Made by a program: the position numbers and the translations under genes
From: Bugula neritina
Lineage: Eukaryota > Bryozoa > Gymnolaemata > Cheilostomatida > Bugulidae
Assembly: GCA_964035545.1 (NCBI GenBank)
Contig: OZ037767.1
Location: 22,137,628-22,201,627, forward strand
Direction: 5' to 3'
Length of the DNA: 64,000 bases
Part shown: positions 1-12,449 of the stretch, one piece after another
Layout: each line of letters starts with the position of its first letter
Numbering within the stretch: the first letter of the stretch is position 1
Notes under the pieces: model-generated
Told to the model about the DNA's origin: nothing
The model's input: only the letters and a program-made list of their open reading frames with translations
Databases searched by the model: none

Positions 1-306
1 GCACACTATACCGTTGAAATAATGCAGCCATTGGACAAATGTTTTCTTATAAAAAGCAAAGGTATTACATTTATAGTCTAAGTCTGTTATAAGTTAATAA
101 TTATTTTCATGGCTACAAATCGCGTTATTTTTCTTTATCATTGCTTCAACCTAGTTGACTCGTTCACGTTTACGTGCAGTAACCTAGAAATGGTGTCTTG
201 TACACTCCCTAGAGAATATTTGAATTATACCAAAGTTCCATAATCCCGTATACCCATATGATAAGTATGCAATGTGACAGCTATAATGAGCAGCTTGCAA
301 GGATAC

Positions 307-2141
307 CTGCTCTCCTGTGTTGTAAAAAGATTGAGATAGCTGACATACTTGAGCAAGTTTCCCACATAATCCTTGCATCCCTCCAGAGCTTTAAGGCATG
401 TAAATGGAATTATGGGAAATTATGCTTGCTTGCGTGCGCGTGCGCGTGTGTGTGTGTCTGTGTGTGTAATGCGTCGTGCGTGTGTAATTTATTTTTTAAT
501 TTATAAATTGTTGTGCGAAGAGTCTAATTATTTTAAACTTTGTGCCTTCATTTGATTGATAAGCTTGAAAGTAAAAAAAAGATTCTAAGTATTTATACTC
601 ACTGGCTGTATTACAGCAAGTATAATTATTGTGTTAGTAATAATTAATCAGATAAACTTGATGACAAAACAACTGCATTTGACAAATGATTTTATATATT
701 AAAAGACTAAATAATGCATTCAATGTCATTGGACAATAAAACTCATTAAATGTCATAGCAATCTTATGGATTCCTCACATGGCATATGAGTTGCTAATAA
801 CATTTTTTGGAACTATGTTTGACAAGAATAGAAGTCTACCTTGAAGAGTCATGCAGTCACCATAATCCATCTGGATGTTGATGAAATTGTTATATAGCCC
901 AAGTAAATGGTCACAACTACATATGTGTGTGTATTACACATTGGTGTGTTGCAACATTTACTTTATGATGCTATCTGAATGAAACTACCAACCACCACCC
1001 AGTAAAACTTTGTACATACCAGAGTACTGTATCCACAATGAACCAGCTTCTCTATTAATTGGACTTTCAAATACCAAATCGTATGTGCTACTCGAAGTCA
1101 CCTCCAAATTGTATTTGTGACTACAGAGATAGTAGCTGTAATAGTTCCCTGTTCAAGTACAAACACATGGTTTTTTACTTTTTTCAATAGGAAATAAAAC
1201 CAACACTGCTTGTTTGGTTATAGAAACTTTAAAGGGTTTTGGTAAAGTAAATGATAGCTGCAGTAACAGAGTTTCGTTATAGGAAGTAAGTTCACAGTGA
1301 ATTAGGTTTAAGCTATAGTATTAGTTTGCTTTAATCGCTCAACTGACATGACTCATCTATTTATGATTTTATTATTTAAAACTAGAAAGCTAGACTCACA
1401 AATATCAACGTTCATTGCTGTCAAATAACTCTTTTTAAACATTGCACGTCAAGCGTTAAGATAACTTTATAAAACTTCCTGTGTATAAAGTATGCTATTC
1501 AAACTGCAGAGTATAACATTTATAAACTTCAAAAATTTGGAATATATGGATATGTGAGATCATAATAATGTCACTTGGAAGTAATGTTTAAAAAAACTAT
1601 ATATGTTTTATAACATATAGTAACATATAACAACATAGCAACATAGTATATATGTTATTATATAGTCACCTCTATTGTATGCTATTTCCAAGTACTGCTT
1701 CACATTCTCTAACTGACAGGCATGCATATCGTCCTTACTGATATTGCCTTCCTATATAATAAATACTTAGTCCTGTAGTGTGCCATAAGATTAACCACAA
1801 AAAAGTAAAAGTAAAAGCTAAATTAATCAAACAAGCATATAAGATGCATTTTGTTTAGATACTACTATAATAGCCTAAAACTGAGCAAAAACAGCAATTT
1901 AATTAAAAATTGACGAAAAATATATAGCACAAATTTCCTTTCTGTAAGGGATTGATAGATAGAAAAGTGTAAAGAATAAAAGATAAAATATACATTTATT
2001 AGTGAATATTTTTAATGTGTAGTTATTATTATACCTGAGTTTACAGTGTGAGTAACAATATAGCAAATAGAAATAGTAAAAAGACCTTTTTGCCTGTGAG
2101 CAGCCATGCATTTCACATCCGCAAGCAGAAACATGCAACTT
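307..2141 (-). CDS. Tentative downstream exons of the SUEL/CUB gene
   Basis: Three candidate exons lie downstream of the SUEL-lectin/CUB gene on the same strand: 2141-2035 (acceptor ttcaag, donor gtataa), 916-840 (acceptor tgtag, donor gtagac) and 388-307 (acceptor aaag, donor gtatcc). Each has one open frame between consensus splice sites. Their phases (0 to 2, 2 to 1, 1 to 2) join each other and the phase-0 end of the exon at 3763-3728. The peptides are Cys-rich (for example CDHLLGLYNN and GCKDYVGNLL). They could complete the CUB domain, but I do not see a clean CUB pattern. If real, the gene continues past the left edge. These are inferred from splice logic only, and the acceptors at 2141 and 388 have weak pyrimidine tracts. 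Confidence 0.3.
434..470. repeat. GT-rich microsatellite
   Basis: An interrupted alternating GC/GT then GT run begins near 434 and continues to about 470 with single-base interruptions. The small ORFs across it are artefacts of the repeat. Confidence 0.8.
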
Positions 2142-3727
2142 CTTGAAAGAAATTTAAGCTATTGCAGAGCAAATGGTGAAAATAGATGGTGCTAAATTTG
2201 ATATTGTTATTTTGACCATAAATCAGTTTCATACAATCCTCTAAAACATTCAAAACGGCAATTTTCTGGTTTTTTATGGCATGTTAGTTGCTTTCATTCA
2301 AAAATTTAATGATACTTTTAACCGCAGATTATTCAGAAATTAAAAGAATTATTCAAAGAGTTAAAATTCTTCAGTTTAATATAACCCATGCTCTCTATTG
2401 AGTAACAGCTTGCGTAACATCTGATATAGCTGTGTGTTGGTATTAGATTATAGTAAAGGAAAGTTAGAGGGATTACTGCTACCAGCAAATGACTCACCTA
2501 ATGAGAATCATATTGTCAAAAAAGCCTCTTTTTTGTTCAAACTTGCATATAAATAATTTAAACTTATAAAAAATAAAAAACCATTCATTTTATATATATA
2601 TAATTATTCTATAAATGATTGTTCTGTTTAGAGATTAGCATATATACCATTTAATAAAATATATGTTTTGCTAATTATATTGGTTGTTAAATTGACACTT
2701 GGAAGTTTTGCATAACGTAATATAGGATAGTATTTTGGTAAAGTTAGAAAAACAATAATGGATGTGCATCATATTAACATCCTAGTATTATAATGGTTAT
2801 TATATTAATTGCAGCTGTTAATTAGTAAGCAACAGCCTTCGAGGAGTTAAACTATTTTAATTTAATAGAATATAAAATAATTTTGCTATTGGCAGTTTAA
2901 AATGCTTTTTTGTATAGTTTAGCTAGTTTTGGTGCTGCAGTAAAAATTGTTGTACTATTTAAAGTACATTTCAACTTTTAAATGTTGTATTAACTACACA
3001 GTGCTAAAACACTTTTTCCTAATTAAGTGTTTTATTTCCTTTCAACAAGTTGAAATTTTATACTTACAAAGAGCATGAAGTGATCTGGTTTGCTTAATAA
3101 TTGTTCTATAACATATTTGTATCTGTGTATGTATTTCAAGTTTAAATAATGCAAATGCTGCTAAGATTTTTATACTGAAATTTAGTATAAATAAGTTAGG
3201 ACCCTAGGCAAACTATATCAGCAGCTAATGGTAGATACAAACTGGAAGAGTCATTGAGTGGGACATCGCAGCCAATGTAATTTAATTTTAACAAAACTAC
3301 ACGTTAAGAACTTTGTAATAATATTATCTTAAAAAAATTTACTGGAGCAAAATAAGCAAGCTAATGCAGCAAACGGCAAAGCAAATTTAAACTTGGATAC
3401 AAAAGTGTTGTAACATTCTATGTTCTAAGCACAGTTATTAAAATAAAATTGACATAGGGGCAGGTTTTCTAAGGAGCATGAGCATTTCTTAGTAAAATAT
3501 GTGCTATAAATGTTTTAAAATGCTCTTGAACCATATTAAATAGCATGTAGCAATACATGTGCATTATATTACTTATAAAACAAACCCTATCGATTATGAA
3601 TAAAGCACAGCTACTGCTATAAAAAACAGTTCTCAGCAAGAGCATTTTAAAACTGATGAGTAGAACACGTGGTGCAAAAGCTAATGAAGTATAAGAAACT
3701 AAGTCTAAGATCTAGAAGATATCTTAC
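2142..3727. other. AT-rich DNA, no feature resolved
   Basis: This AT-rich stretch holds homopolymer A/T runs and no convincing open frame or repeat. If the tentative exons on either side are real, it is an intron of the SUEL/CUB gene. Confidence 0.4.
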
Positions 3728-4219
3728 GGAGGTGTTGTGAATCTGTCCATATCGCTTTAGTCCCTACATTACAGGGCAGGCAAAACATATATAAAACATA
3801 CGCCGTTGCAAGAATCACACTATGAAATAAGTATACAGCTTTGTGGTGTATATCAGTATGTAATATATGCACAATGGGCAGCATTAATAGAACAAATATA
3901 CCTACATGCATCACACCTTCTCTCAAGTTTTAAATAATACTTTATTCAATTAATTTAAGTTGTTCTTGCATAATAATATTACAAGCAATAACTTGAAAAA
4001 ATGATTTTCTTAAAGCAAAACTGAAAGACATAGTTTTGCCATATATAGTTTAGACTACTTTATTAGAGACGTTAGTCCAGATTATAAGATTAACTACAAT
4101 CTCATAATGTGCTTTCTCATATGGAGAGGTGTTTAATTATTAAGGATGATAAAATTGAGCTCTTATTTTGTGTATATTGTTTTGCACGAGCACACAAAAA
4201 TACAAACATACACACACGA

Positions 4220-4250
<31 letters not shown>

Positions 4251-4425
4251 AACACACACACACAAACACACACATAAATGCAAACACATAAATGCAAACA
4301 CACAAACAAACAACCACAAACAAACACACACACAAACACACACACAAATACAAGCACACACACAAACACACATACAAGCACACACACAAACACACACACA
4401 AACACATACACAAACATACACACAC

Positions 4426-4488
<63 letters not shown>

Positions 4489-7400
4489 AACAACCACAAA
4501 CACACACACAAATGCACACACACAAACACACACACAAATACAAGCACACACACAAACACACATACAAGCACACACACAAACACACACACAAACACATACA
4601 CAAACATACACACACACGCGCACACAAACACACATACAAACACACACACATGATGCAGTATGTATGTGAGTTAAAGGTCAGTGTTTAAAATTAAAAAAAT
4701 TTGCACACAAAACATTAAATATATCATTAAATAAATATTGCTATTCTACGATATGAAAAAAAACATAAATACTCCACATTACTCAAAAACAATACACTTT
4801 TTAAGAAATCATATAAAAAAGACATACCAAGTTAGATTCCAGCAAAGTCAAGGATATTCTGCTATTTAATGTACCCTCTAGATGGCATCTACATGGTGCC
4901 ACAGGCTCCCCAGGTTTCAACAGCATTGGGTAGGAGGGGGTGGACAAATACCCCATGTATTCCTGGATATTAAAACTGCTGCACATGGATTTAATAAGTT
5001 CTACAATCACATAACCAGATTATAAATGCGTGTGATGTTAGTTTATGCTAATTATGACACATATGTTATGTTTTGTCAAATTATACATGTAATATAATTA
5101 TGTATGCAAAGTTTCTCAGTACCCCGAGACAGTTTTATAAATAGTTTATGATGACATTTTATTATAATGCTTTACTTTTTAAGCAAATTAACAATTAGCA
5201 GCAAAATTATGTATTATATGTACCCTGATGTTCAACGGCAACTTATATTATGCAATTTTATATTTGACAGAGGAACGTGATGTTCCTGGCTCAAATGAAA
5301 ACTATAGTTGCATTTTTCAAAATTATCAGCACATCGGTTTTGAATCAAATTTCATAAAAACAACAAGTTCATGAATAATCTGAAAACTCTTACATGCAGC
5401 CTAAAACTTGGACTATAATATGATTTTAATCTTAACAGCCAAGATAAAGTCATAGTTAAAATGCACTGAGCTGTAATGTTGAAATTGAATACCATAAAAT
5501 ATCATAATTGTTCTACTGTTCTACTAAACTCTAAAGAGTTACTTATTACGTTTCCAAGCTTTGAATCATACTAATAGACTTTTTACAAGTATTTGGGAAA
5601 AAATGCATCAATTATTAAAACCACAATTATAAGTTAATGCAAACTGCAACCACAAATCTTATCTAAGAGCAGTAGTGGAGAAATTGAGATACCCTAAGTT
5701 TTTTAAAGTTCTATTTAAATTTTGGTTTGGAGCAAGAGTTGAATTTCTTGCGAGAACATAACTTCTTTTGCTACATTTCTGGTTTACAACACGTGCAGGC
5801 TTTTCTCAATTTCTCCATTACTGTACCTATCTTATAAATCTACCATGTGAGCATTCATTTGCATAATGTGAAGTCATGAAAACGCAGTGACTGCGTTTTA
5901 TAGTTACCTTGAGGTACGCAGGTGTATATCACACTAATCTGATACTGAGTAGATGTGGAACACCCTGTAGGGTTACGAGGCAGGAATGGTCTAGTTATAT
6001 ACTCTACAGGCACTACACAAGTTCTCTTGCCGGTACACTGGTCTATATGTTCTTTGTTTTTCTCTGTGGCTGGGTCCTGGGGCTTGGTCGGTGTGTTACG
6101 GCATCCGGTAGTTTTGTATAATATATCAGATACCTTTAAACATTGAATGTAATATAGGATGTAATATATCAGACACCTTAAAACATTAAGTGTAATATAG
6201 CATGTAATATATCAGACACCTTTAAACAATGAGTGTTATATATTACACAGGTACTTATAAATAGTTGAGTATAGGAATAGTAGAATTCAATGTTAAAGCT
6301 AATTCTTATATAAGTATATCAACAAATGGAAATAATGCAATTGAATGAAACTACAATCAAAATTTTAAAAAGAACATACAAAAACCAAACATTAAAGTTT
6401 TACACACAAACGTAGCACGAAAAGCGATTTATATTACATAGTATTATAATATATTCAACTTTTAATAGCCTTAAATCTGCAGTTATAATCGACTACAGCA
6501 GATTTCCTTTGCATTTCATTTTTCTTTGCAAAGCAGAGCAAAGACTTCTCAAGTAATTGTATTACGTTTAAATAAGTATTTGTAATGACTTGTATTAACT
6601 GTCAGCACTATAGCAGCATACTGCTTGAGCTCAGATTCAAAGTTTTCTTACATCTGTTGCAATGATTTAATTTCCCCTTTTATTCATGCATTTAGAATAG
6701 GATTTCAATCTTTAGGGACGTTAAATGATGATTGATTAGATGACATGAAACCTCATCACATCTCATGAGCATTACGATCACTAACAGATTTACTGCATTT
6801 GATTTGCATATAAATATTATGTCAAGTACTGTTTCTGTTTCAATCAATACTCTGTAGAGAAGTCTTGAACGCCAACTTTGTTTACGTCTTAAGGTCAAGC
6901 CAGTATAATCTCATACTATACTTAAATTGAAACTTCTAATAGAGGTTTGATGTGCTTCTTTAATCAAAAATGTGCCAAAAAAACCTGGAATTATTAGAGT
7001 ATATTATGCTTTTATTTAAAATTAGAAAAAATAGAACTTTGCTTTCAATTCTTTATTTAGTTGAAAAAAGAGTTATAATTGCATCACAAATTTACTTGGA
7101 AAAACATAAAAAACAATCATTGCTGTTATAGGACTTTAGGCTGATATAAAACATGTTTCTCTATAGCTTACTTATATAAATTAATAAATCCAAATTATGT
7201 ATAGTTCATGATTGATCAGTAAATTTATTATATGCAAAACTAAAGAAGTACCAAGTACTGCTAATTAGACTTTATATTGACAATATTCATATGCTCATCT
7301 AATTTAGTTTATAAGACTAAATAATTTTTTTCCAATGCAGCTGAATAATATTTCTAAACACTATCACACTGAACACTGAATCATTCAAGTCTGTTTGTTT

Positions 7401-10400
7401 CGAGTCACAACCAATGCAAGTAATTGGTGTCAGAACACGTACTACTTTCATCTTAAGTCATGCTAACAGGAGAAATGAATTCATGTACTTTTCTAAACAT
7501 TTATGTTCTTTAAATAGTATTGATGAATTTAATTCTACACAATTACTGCAACAACAACAAAATTACTGATTTTCTTTTAATCCTGTTTATTTCATTCCTC
7601 TTATTTTTTATCCATGTAAGTACTGTACCACATCATAATTGATGAGATACTGACATGTTACAACATGTTTTAGTGTAATGGAGGTTTCAGTTGCACTAAA
7701 GCCTAAATACTAAGTGTGTTATCCGTTATTTATTTGTTATGTGACATTAACCTTGATTTTATCTCCATGATCTCTACAGCTCAACTTCAAAGGGTTGATG
7801 AGAGATAAGGGAGGTCCTTGCTGAAACACTCCAACCACTGTGTATTCCTGCCCTGTAGAAATACAGAAACAGCTCTGGTAGTAGTAATACAATCAGTTGA
7901 TTACAGCATATATATAACTGGATACAGCGTTTGACTGCTAAGTATTTTGAACTCTATTTTTAGGCCAATCAAACTTACCTGTTTTAGCCTGTGCTTTACT
8001 ACTAAGTGAAATCAAAAAGACAATACCTTCAATTATAAGCTACTTTTAATTTACTAAAAAGAATTAAAATTATTCTTCTTACTATACTCTACCAACCGGA
8101 GTTATATTTCAAGTAAATTTGGTTAAAAGTACAAAAACAATCCAATTAAATAGTAATGTATATGCAGTAAACGTTTCACATGGTATTGTCACCTAACTAA
8201 TTATGGCTACTTTGGCACTAAACACATGTTTATAATATTATATTGTTTATGCTGAAAATAACATTATCATAATCTTATTGGAAGAATTAAAACTCCAGAT
8301 GCATATCTTATAAGCATGATATTTATTAAATTGATTTTCATTTTCTTGTGATAATATAGCTGTAGCAATTTACAACTAGAAACACATACGAAAGCAAAAA
8401 AATCAATAGATTTTCATATGTATATATAAAATGGATGAATGCAAAATATCAACATAGAAACAGTATGCTGATGCTGAAGTTAATTGCAAGGTTATTTTCC
8501 ATTTATGCTGCGAACATATTTATAACACTTAACATCTCAGTCTAAACTGACAGCTAGTGTACCTGGTTAACTAGTTTTATATCTGCAATTTTTACAAGAT
8601 GCCAAAAATAACTAAAGAACCTGTGAGCACCTTTTCATAATGTCACTTACATTATAAATTAAAGAACTGACACAATTCTATGCCCATTTCTAATAAAGTC
8701 AAATTATAGACCTGAATTTTATGTTTCAATAATTACTGATGACTAACATACTTATATAAATATCCTGCAATACTATTGTCCCATCATTGTATATAATTTA
8801 TAAAAAATTCTGGAATAGACGCAGCTATAATAAACACTGCATATTCATAGTTATATATTGATAAGTTGATTGATATATAGATTTATGTATTATAGCTATA
8901 TTGTGTTTATATTTTTTAATGTTTAGTAATGGTGAGGGGTAAGTTGAGCACTTAACCCTTATGAAAGCATTTTACCAAAACAGCTATTATAGAGCATGGA
9001 TTGACCAGGTCAATGTAAAGATGTTTTCCGGTTTATCGCAACTAAATGTTAATTTGATATGATAAAAAAGTGATATTTAAGTTATTCATTTGCCCAAATA
9101 CCATTAGAAAAGTTCAAGTTATTGTATGATATAATAATAAATTATAAATATTTAGCACTGTTACGGCACTGGTGCCTAAATTGAAACAATATTGGCATTC
9201 ATTTAATATGTAGTTGTAAATATATTATGCTAAAAGTCTATTACAGTCCTAATAGCATAAAGCCTAGAACTTTTATAGGATCAGATTACCTAGCACGTAA
9301 GCAAGAATGTGTGAATGAGGGTACTCTGCATGCTACAAGGTGTACTAATGGTACGTGAACCCTACCACCCTCTCTTTTAGTAATTCAGTAGTACATCATG
9401 CTAAGCTATGCAAAATAATGCTCACATTGATTGTTAAAAGCACATTTTGGACTTTAACTCTTGCTTTTTGCAAACTAACCAAAGTAGGTGAAATGACAGA
9501 TCAATGTGCTAGCTGCAAGCGTGTACTGATGATGTTAGGCATTAATATTGTCAAACGTATTATTTGCTGCTATTATCAATTTGATCAATATTATGCTTTG
9601 TGGCATTTGGTAAAAACAAAAGATGGGGAAATTGCACAATAGAAGTACTCGATTTTGACATGCTTCTTCTTTGTTTAAATAAATAACTGACTTATGTAAT
9701 AATTGATGACTGATGACTGATGACTGATGACTGCTGTTGCTGCTGCTGCCTGCTGCTACTGACATCTGCCTATCAACTACCACATTCAACAATTATTAGC
9801 TTAATTACTTTTTATGTCGAAAGAAATAAAACATGACTTTCCTAATCATGTGTTTATGATTTTAACATTTTAAATAGTGGGAAACTGACAGTCCTGAGAA
9901 ATATTTCACATAAATTATGCATGGATTAGAAAAGTACGTTGACAAAATGCAATATAAATTATAAAGTAAACCTAGTGGTTAAAACATCAAACTTTTGCTA
10001 GGGTGTGAACGCTAAAAAGCTTTTTAAAAAGTCCAGCTTAATTGGAAAGCAAAGCAAATAGAGCATTGCATGTATAGCTGTTGTGGTAGAATGTAGATGG
10101 ATATTTACGCTGTGTTCACCAGTAAATTTTGTTGCTCTATTCAATAATACATTTTCTATAAATTAGCCAGCACCACTTTTTAAGTATGTTATATTTTAGT
10201 AAGTGAACTATTATAACTATTTAAAAAATTCAATTTTTAAAATTTATAAACATGAGAACATTACTCCACCAGCCTAAAGGCATAGGAGCTACTAGCCAAT
10301 GGCCACCTCTTTACTATATTTCACTAACCAATCACTAGTTCTCTACCATTCTCATCTAATAGCTTGCTTATTAATAGGCATGGGTATTGATTAGCTTTAG

Positions 10401-12449
10401 AAATTTGCATTTAATTTAGCTTTGAGCAACATAGCCAAGCTCAATTATGTCATCCAAGCAGTTACAATATTCACTCATTGCCCATCTATACAGATTGACT
10501 GTTCCAATTACTGATTGGTAATTTGTAAGATAGGTAATTACTGTCCCTCTCTATTTAGAAGTTTAGTCTATAATTACTCTATTACCATCCTGCACACTGC
10601 AATGCCATCAGCGCATGAATCGTAAAATAACTTTTTTTTATAAAAGCTGTTGAGCTTGCTAATATTTTTAAAATTCAAATTCAAGTCACTAAGATTAACC
10701 TGGATGAAAATTTTCAGCTTTGACAAGCTGCATTCAAAAGTGTAAATGTTTAATTCACTGTCAGTTTGATCCAATGTATTAGAACAGCCATTTTTATTTG
10801 ATAACGACCATCAGAAAAAATGCACCTGGCAGCAATTGTCCATCAGGATAATTGAATGTGTTGTCAGCATAGTAATACAACTGTCAGCAATGATTAGTTA
10901 CTGACAGAGTCTTTAGCATCAACTGATGTCTCAAACCCAAGACTCTTGAAGCAACATAGTCTAAAATATTAGAAGGTATAGAGGACTGTGCCCTTAAAAA
11001 TAAAAATTTCAATTTAATGTCTAATTACCTAACTATTGTGGAAACTCCCAGCATTGTGTCAGGTGCCGAAACATACAGGTGTTCCTTGCATACTTTACAT
11101 ACTAGTTGGTTTATTAACCCACCACGCAGTATGCAAAGCATATCTAAATGTGATTATATATACACATTACACATAGTCTGTATTCAAGCTAATCAGCTCA
11201 AAGCAAAATAATAAAATATTTATTACTGTTGTTTATAGCCTACTATATGGTATGAGAAAGATAATTATTGCTAGTTCCTTTTTGTATGGGCTTGGATTGC
11301 TTTAAACTTAATAACAGCAACCTTCAGTAACCTGTAGCAACCTGTAGCAACCTGTGGTAATCTGCAGCAACCAATCAGAACTTTGGCAGGTTGTCTGTAC
11401 ATTGCTCAGGTATATCAGAGAAACTGTCAGTCAATTCACAGCAGAAAGAATACAACCTGATTTGTCTAAAGATAGGGTAAATAGTACGGCTGTATGACAA
11501 ACAAACTTTGAACTGATAATGCTCCTTTTATTTAACCTAATATTTCTCAAATTCAACTTTTGAAATGATTATCGAAACAAAGTATGTTTCAAACATGACG
11601 AATAAAGACTTTTGGTCCTATAATTGACTTGGTTGGTGTCTCAGGGGTAAGATTCCCTATAGCTTTTTAGCTTCAGAAGGCTTCCCTTCAAAGAACTAAT
11701 TAATTGCACCTCATTTAAACATCAAAGACTGGGCTTCACACTCAGACTCCCCTTAAGTGCCTGTGTCTGATAGCATTGATTCAATGACTGCAAATATTTT
11801 AAAGCATTGCTAGAAAGTTCTCTAACCCTGAGAGTAGCCAATAATACTATTTGTTACAAGGCGCTAAAAGTACCATGTATAATCTAAGTTTATGATTATA
11901 TTTAATCAAAGTTTTTTTTTCAAAATTTGGCTTATTATTATGCAAAACTAGACTCTATTAATATTAAGGCTAATGCAATTTAAAAATATTCACCGCATGA
12001 AACATTCAAAAAATAAATTGAAAACCATTGCTATGTCCTATGTGCCTTAGCTTTTTCAAAAACTTTCGTTATATACTTTGAGATTACTAATTGTATCTCA
12101 ACATATTAAGCCAACACTGAAACACATTTTATTGTGATACAACTTATTAATCTGCAAAATTTAACAATTATCTTGATTTTGAAAAACTGAAATACTAATT
12201 GAAACAAAACAAATACTAGCAGAAGTTTCACTGGCAAGAAAAGTGGAATTTCAAAATTTAAGTATCAAAATAAAAATTGTGGAGCTTTGATATTTTGGGC
12301 TAGAACTCTTATTATGCTGGTTAATTTACATAATACTTTATAGAGGAACATGCAAACTAATGAATTAGTTATAATGAAGATTTACCTTTAACTAAATAGA
12401 AGGTCAGCAGTAAAGACAAGACTGGAAGGTACTGACTCATGTTCTTCAT
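3728..12449 (-). CDS. SUEL-type lectin / CUB domain protein (secreted or type I), 5' part of gene
   Basis: Five exons with matching phases: 12449-12386, 7852-7752, 6133-5908, 5000-4828 and 3763-3728. Exon 1 encodes a signal peptide (starts MKNMSQYLPVLSLLL) and ends phase 1 at AAAG/gtaaat. Exons 2 and 3 together give a SUEL galactose/rhamnose-binding lectin domain: the LKLSCRDHGDKIKV start, then a CTGKRTC segment, then the terminal YQISVIYTCVPQ. Exon 4 follows with Cys and then GYLSTPSYP and CRCHLE, the opening of a CUB domain. Exon 5 is only 36 nt and is less sure. SUEL domains bind galactose or rhamnose, and CUB domains mediate extracellular protein or carbohydrate binding, so an extracellular recognition or adhesion role is inferred. 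No membrane segment is seen, since the 3' end is missing. Exon 3 starts in the last copy of a 43-bp tandem repeat. Donor gttaat after exon 2 is weak. Confidence 0.7.
4190..4651. repeat. CA-rich satellite-like block with internal duplication
   Basis: About 460 bp of CA repeats broken by AAA, AAT and GC steps. Two long sub-blocks are near copies: one from about 4305 to 4430 and one from about 4485 to 4620, each beginning with the same CAAACAACCAC landmark and running through CAAATACAAGCACAC. A pure CA run of roughly 60 bases lies between them. All ORFs here, in six frames, are Cys/Val or Thr/His artefacts. It would lie in an intron of the SUEL/CUB gene. Confidence 0.9.
5620..5885. repeat. Dispersed repeat copy, interrupted by a nested insertion
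   Basis: The left part (about 5620-5659, containing ATGCAAACTGCAACCA) and right part (about 5836-5885, containing GCATAATGTGAAGTCATG) match a continuous copy at about 43995-44076. Here they are split by the inverted-repeat element at 5660-5835. Family unknown. Confidence 0.6.
5660..5835. mobile_element. MITE-like element with inverted ends
   Basis: Ends at 5670-5690 and 5803-5823 form an inverted repeat (CAGTAGTGGAGAAATTGAG against its complement) with one mismatch over about 20 bases. The hexamer AAATCT occurs at 5654-5659 and 5836-5841 and may be a target duplication. The uninterrupted copy of the host repeat near 44000 marks this segment as an insertion. No transposase ORF. The superfamily cannot be assigned, because the termini and duplication length are ambiguous. 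Confidence 0.5.
6119..6240. repeat. 43-bp tandem repeat, three copies, spanning a 3' splice site
   Basis: ATATATCAG recurs at 6121, 6164 and 6207, giving a 43-bp period with a few substitutions. On the minus strand each copy contains an AAG/GT(A/G)TCTGATATATTA acceptor-plus-exon start. Only the copy nearest the exon (start 6133) leads into the open SUEL frame; the middle copy, and probably the third, reads into a stop. Confidence 0.85.
9703..9757. repeat. GATGACT tandem repeat followed by GCT-rich run
   Basis: Four copies of a 7-bp TGATGAC unit are followed by imperfect TGC/GCT triplets. It lies in the long intron 1 of the SUEL/CUB gene. Confidence 0.85.
11315..11372. repeat. 10-bp tandem repeat
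   Basis: Five to six copies of a 10-bp unit close to CCTGTAGCAA, intronic to the SUEL/CUB gene. Confidence 0.85.

Noticed and set aside
3705-3926. 73-codon hydrophobic ORF on the minus strand
   Set aside because: A different frame fits the SUEL/CUB gene at 3763-3728, and this ORF has no splice or domain support.
4117-4688. Several long ORFs of alternating Cys/Val or Thr/His in multiple frames on both strands
   Set aside because: They are translations of the CA satellite. Every frame of such a repeat is open.
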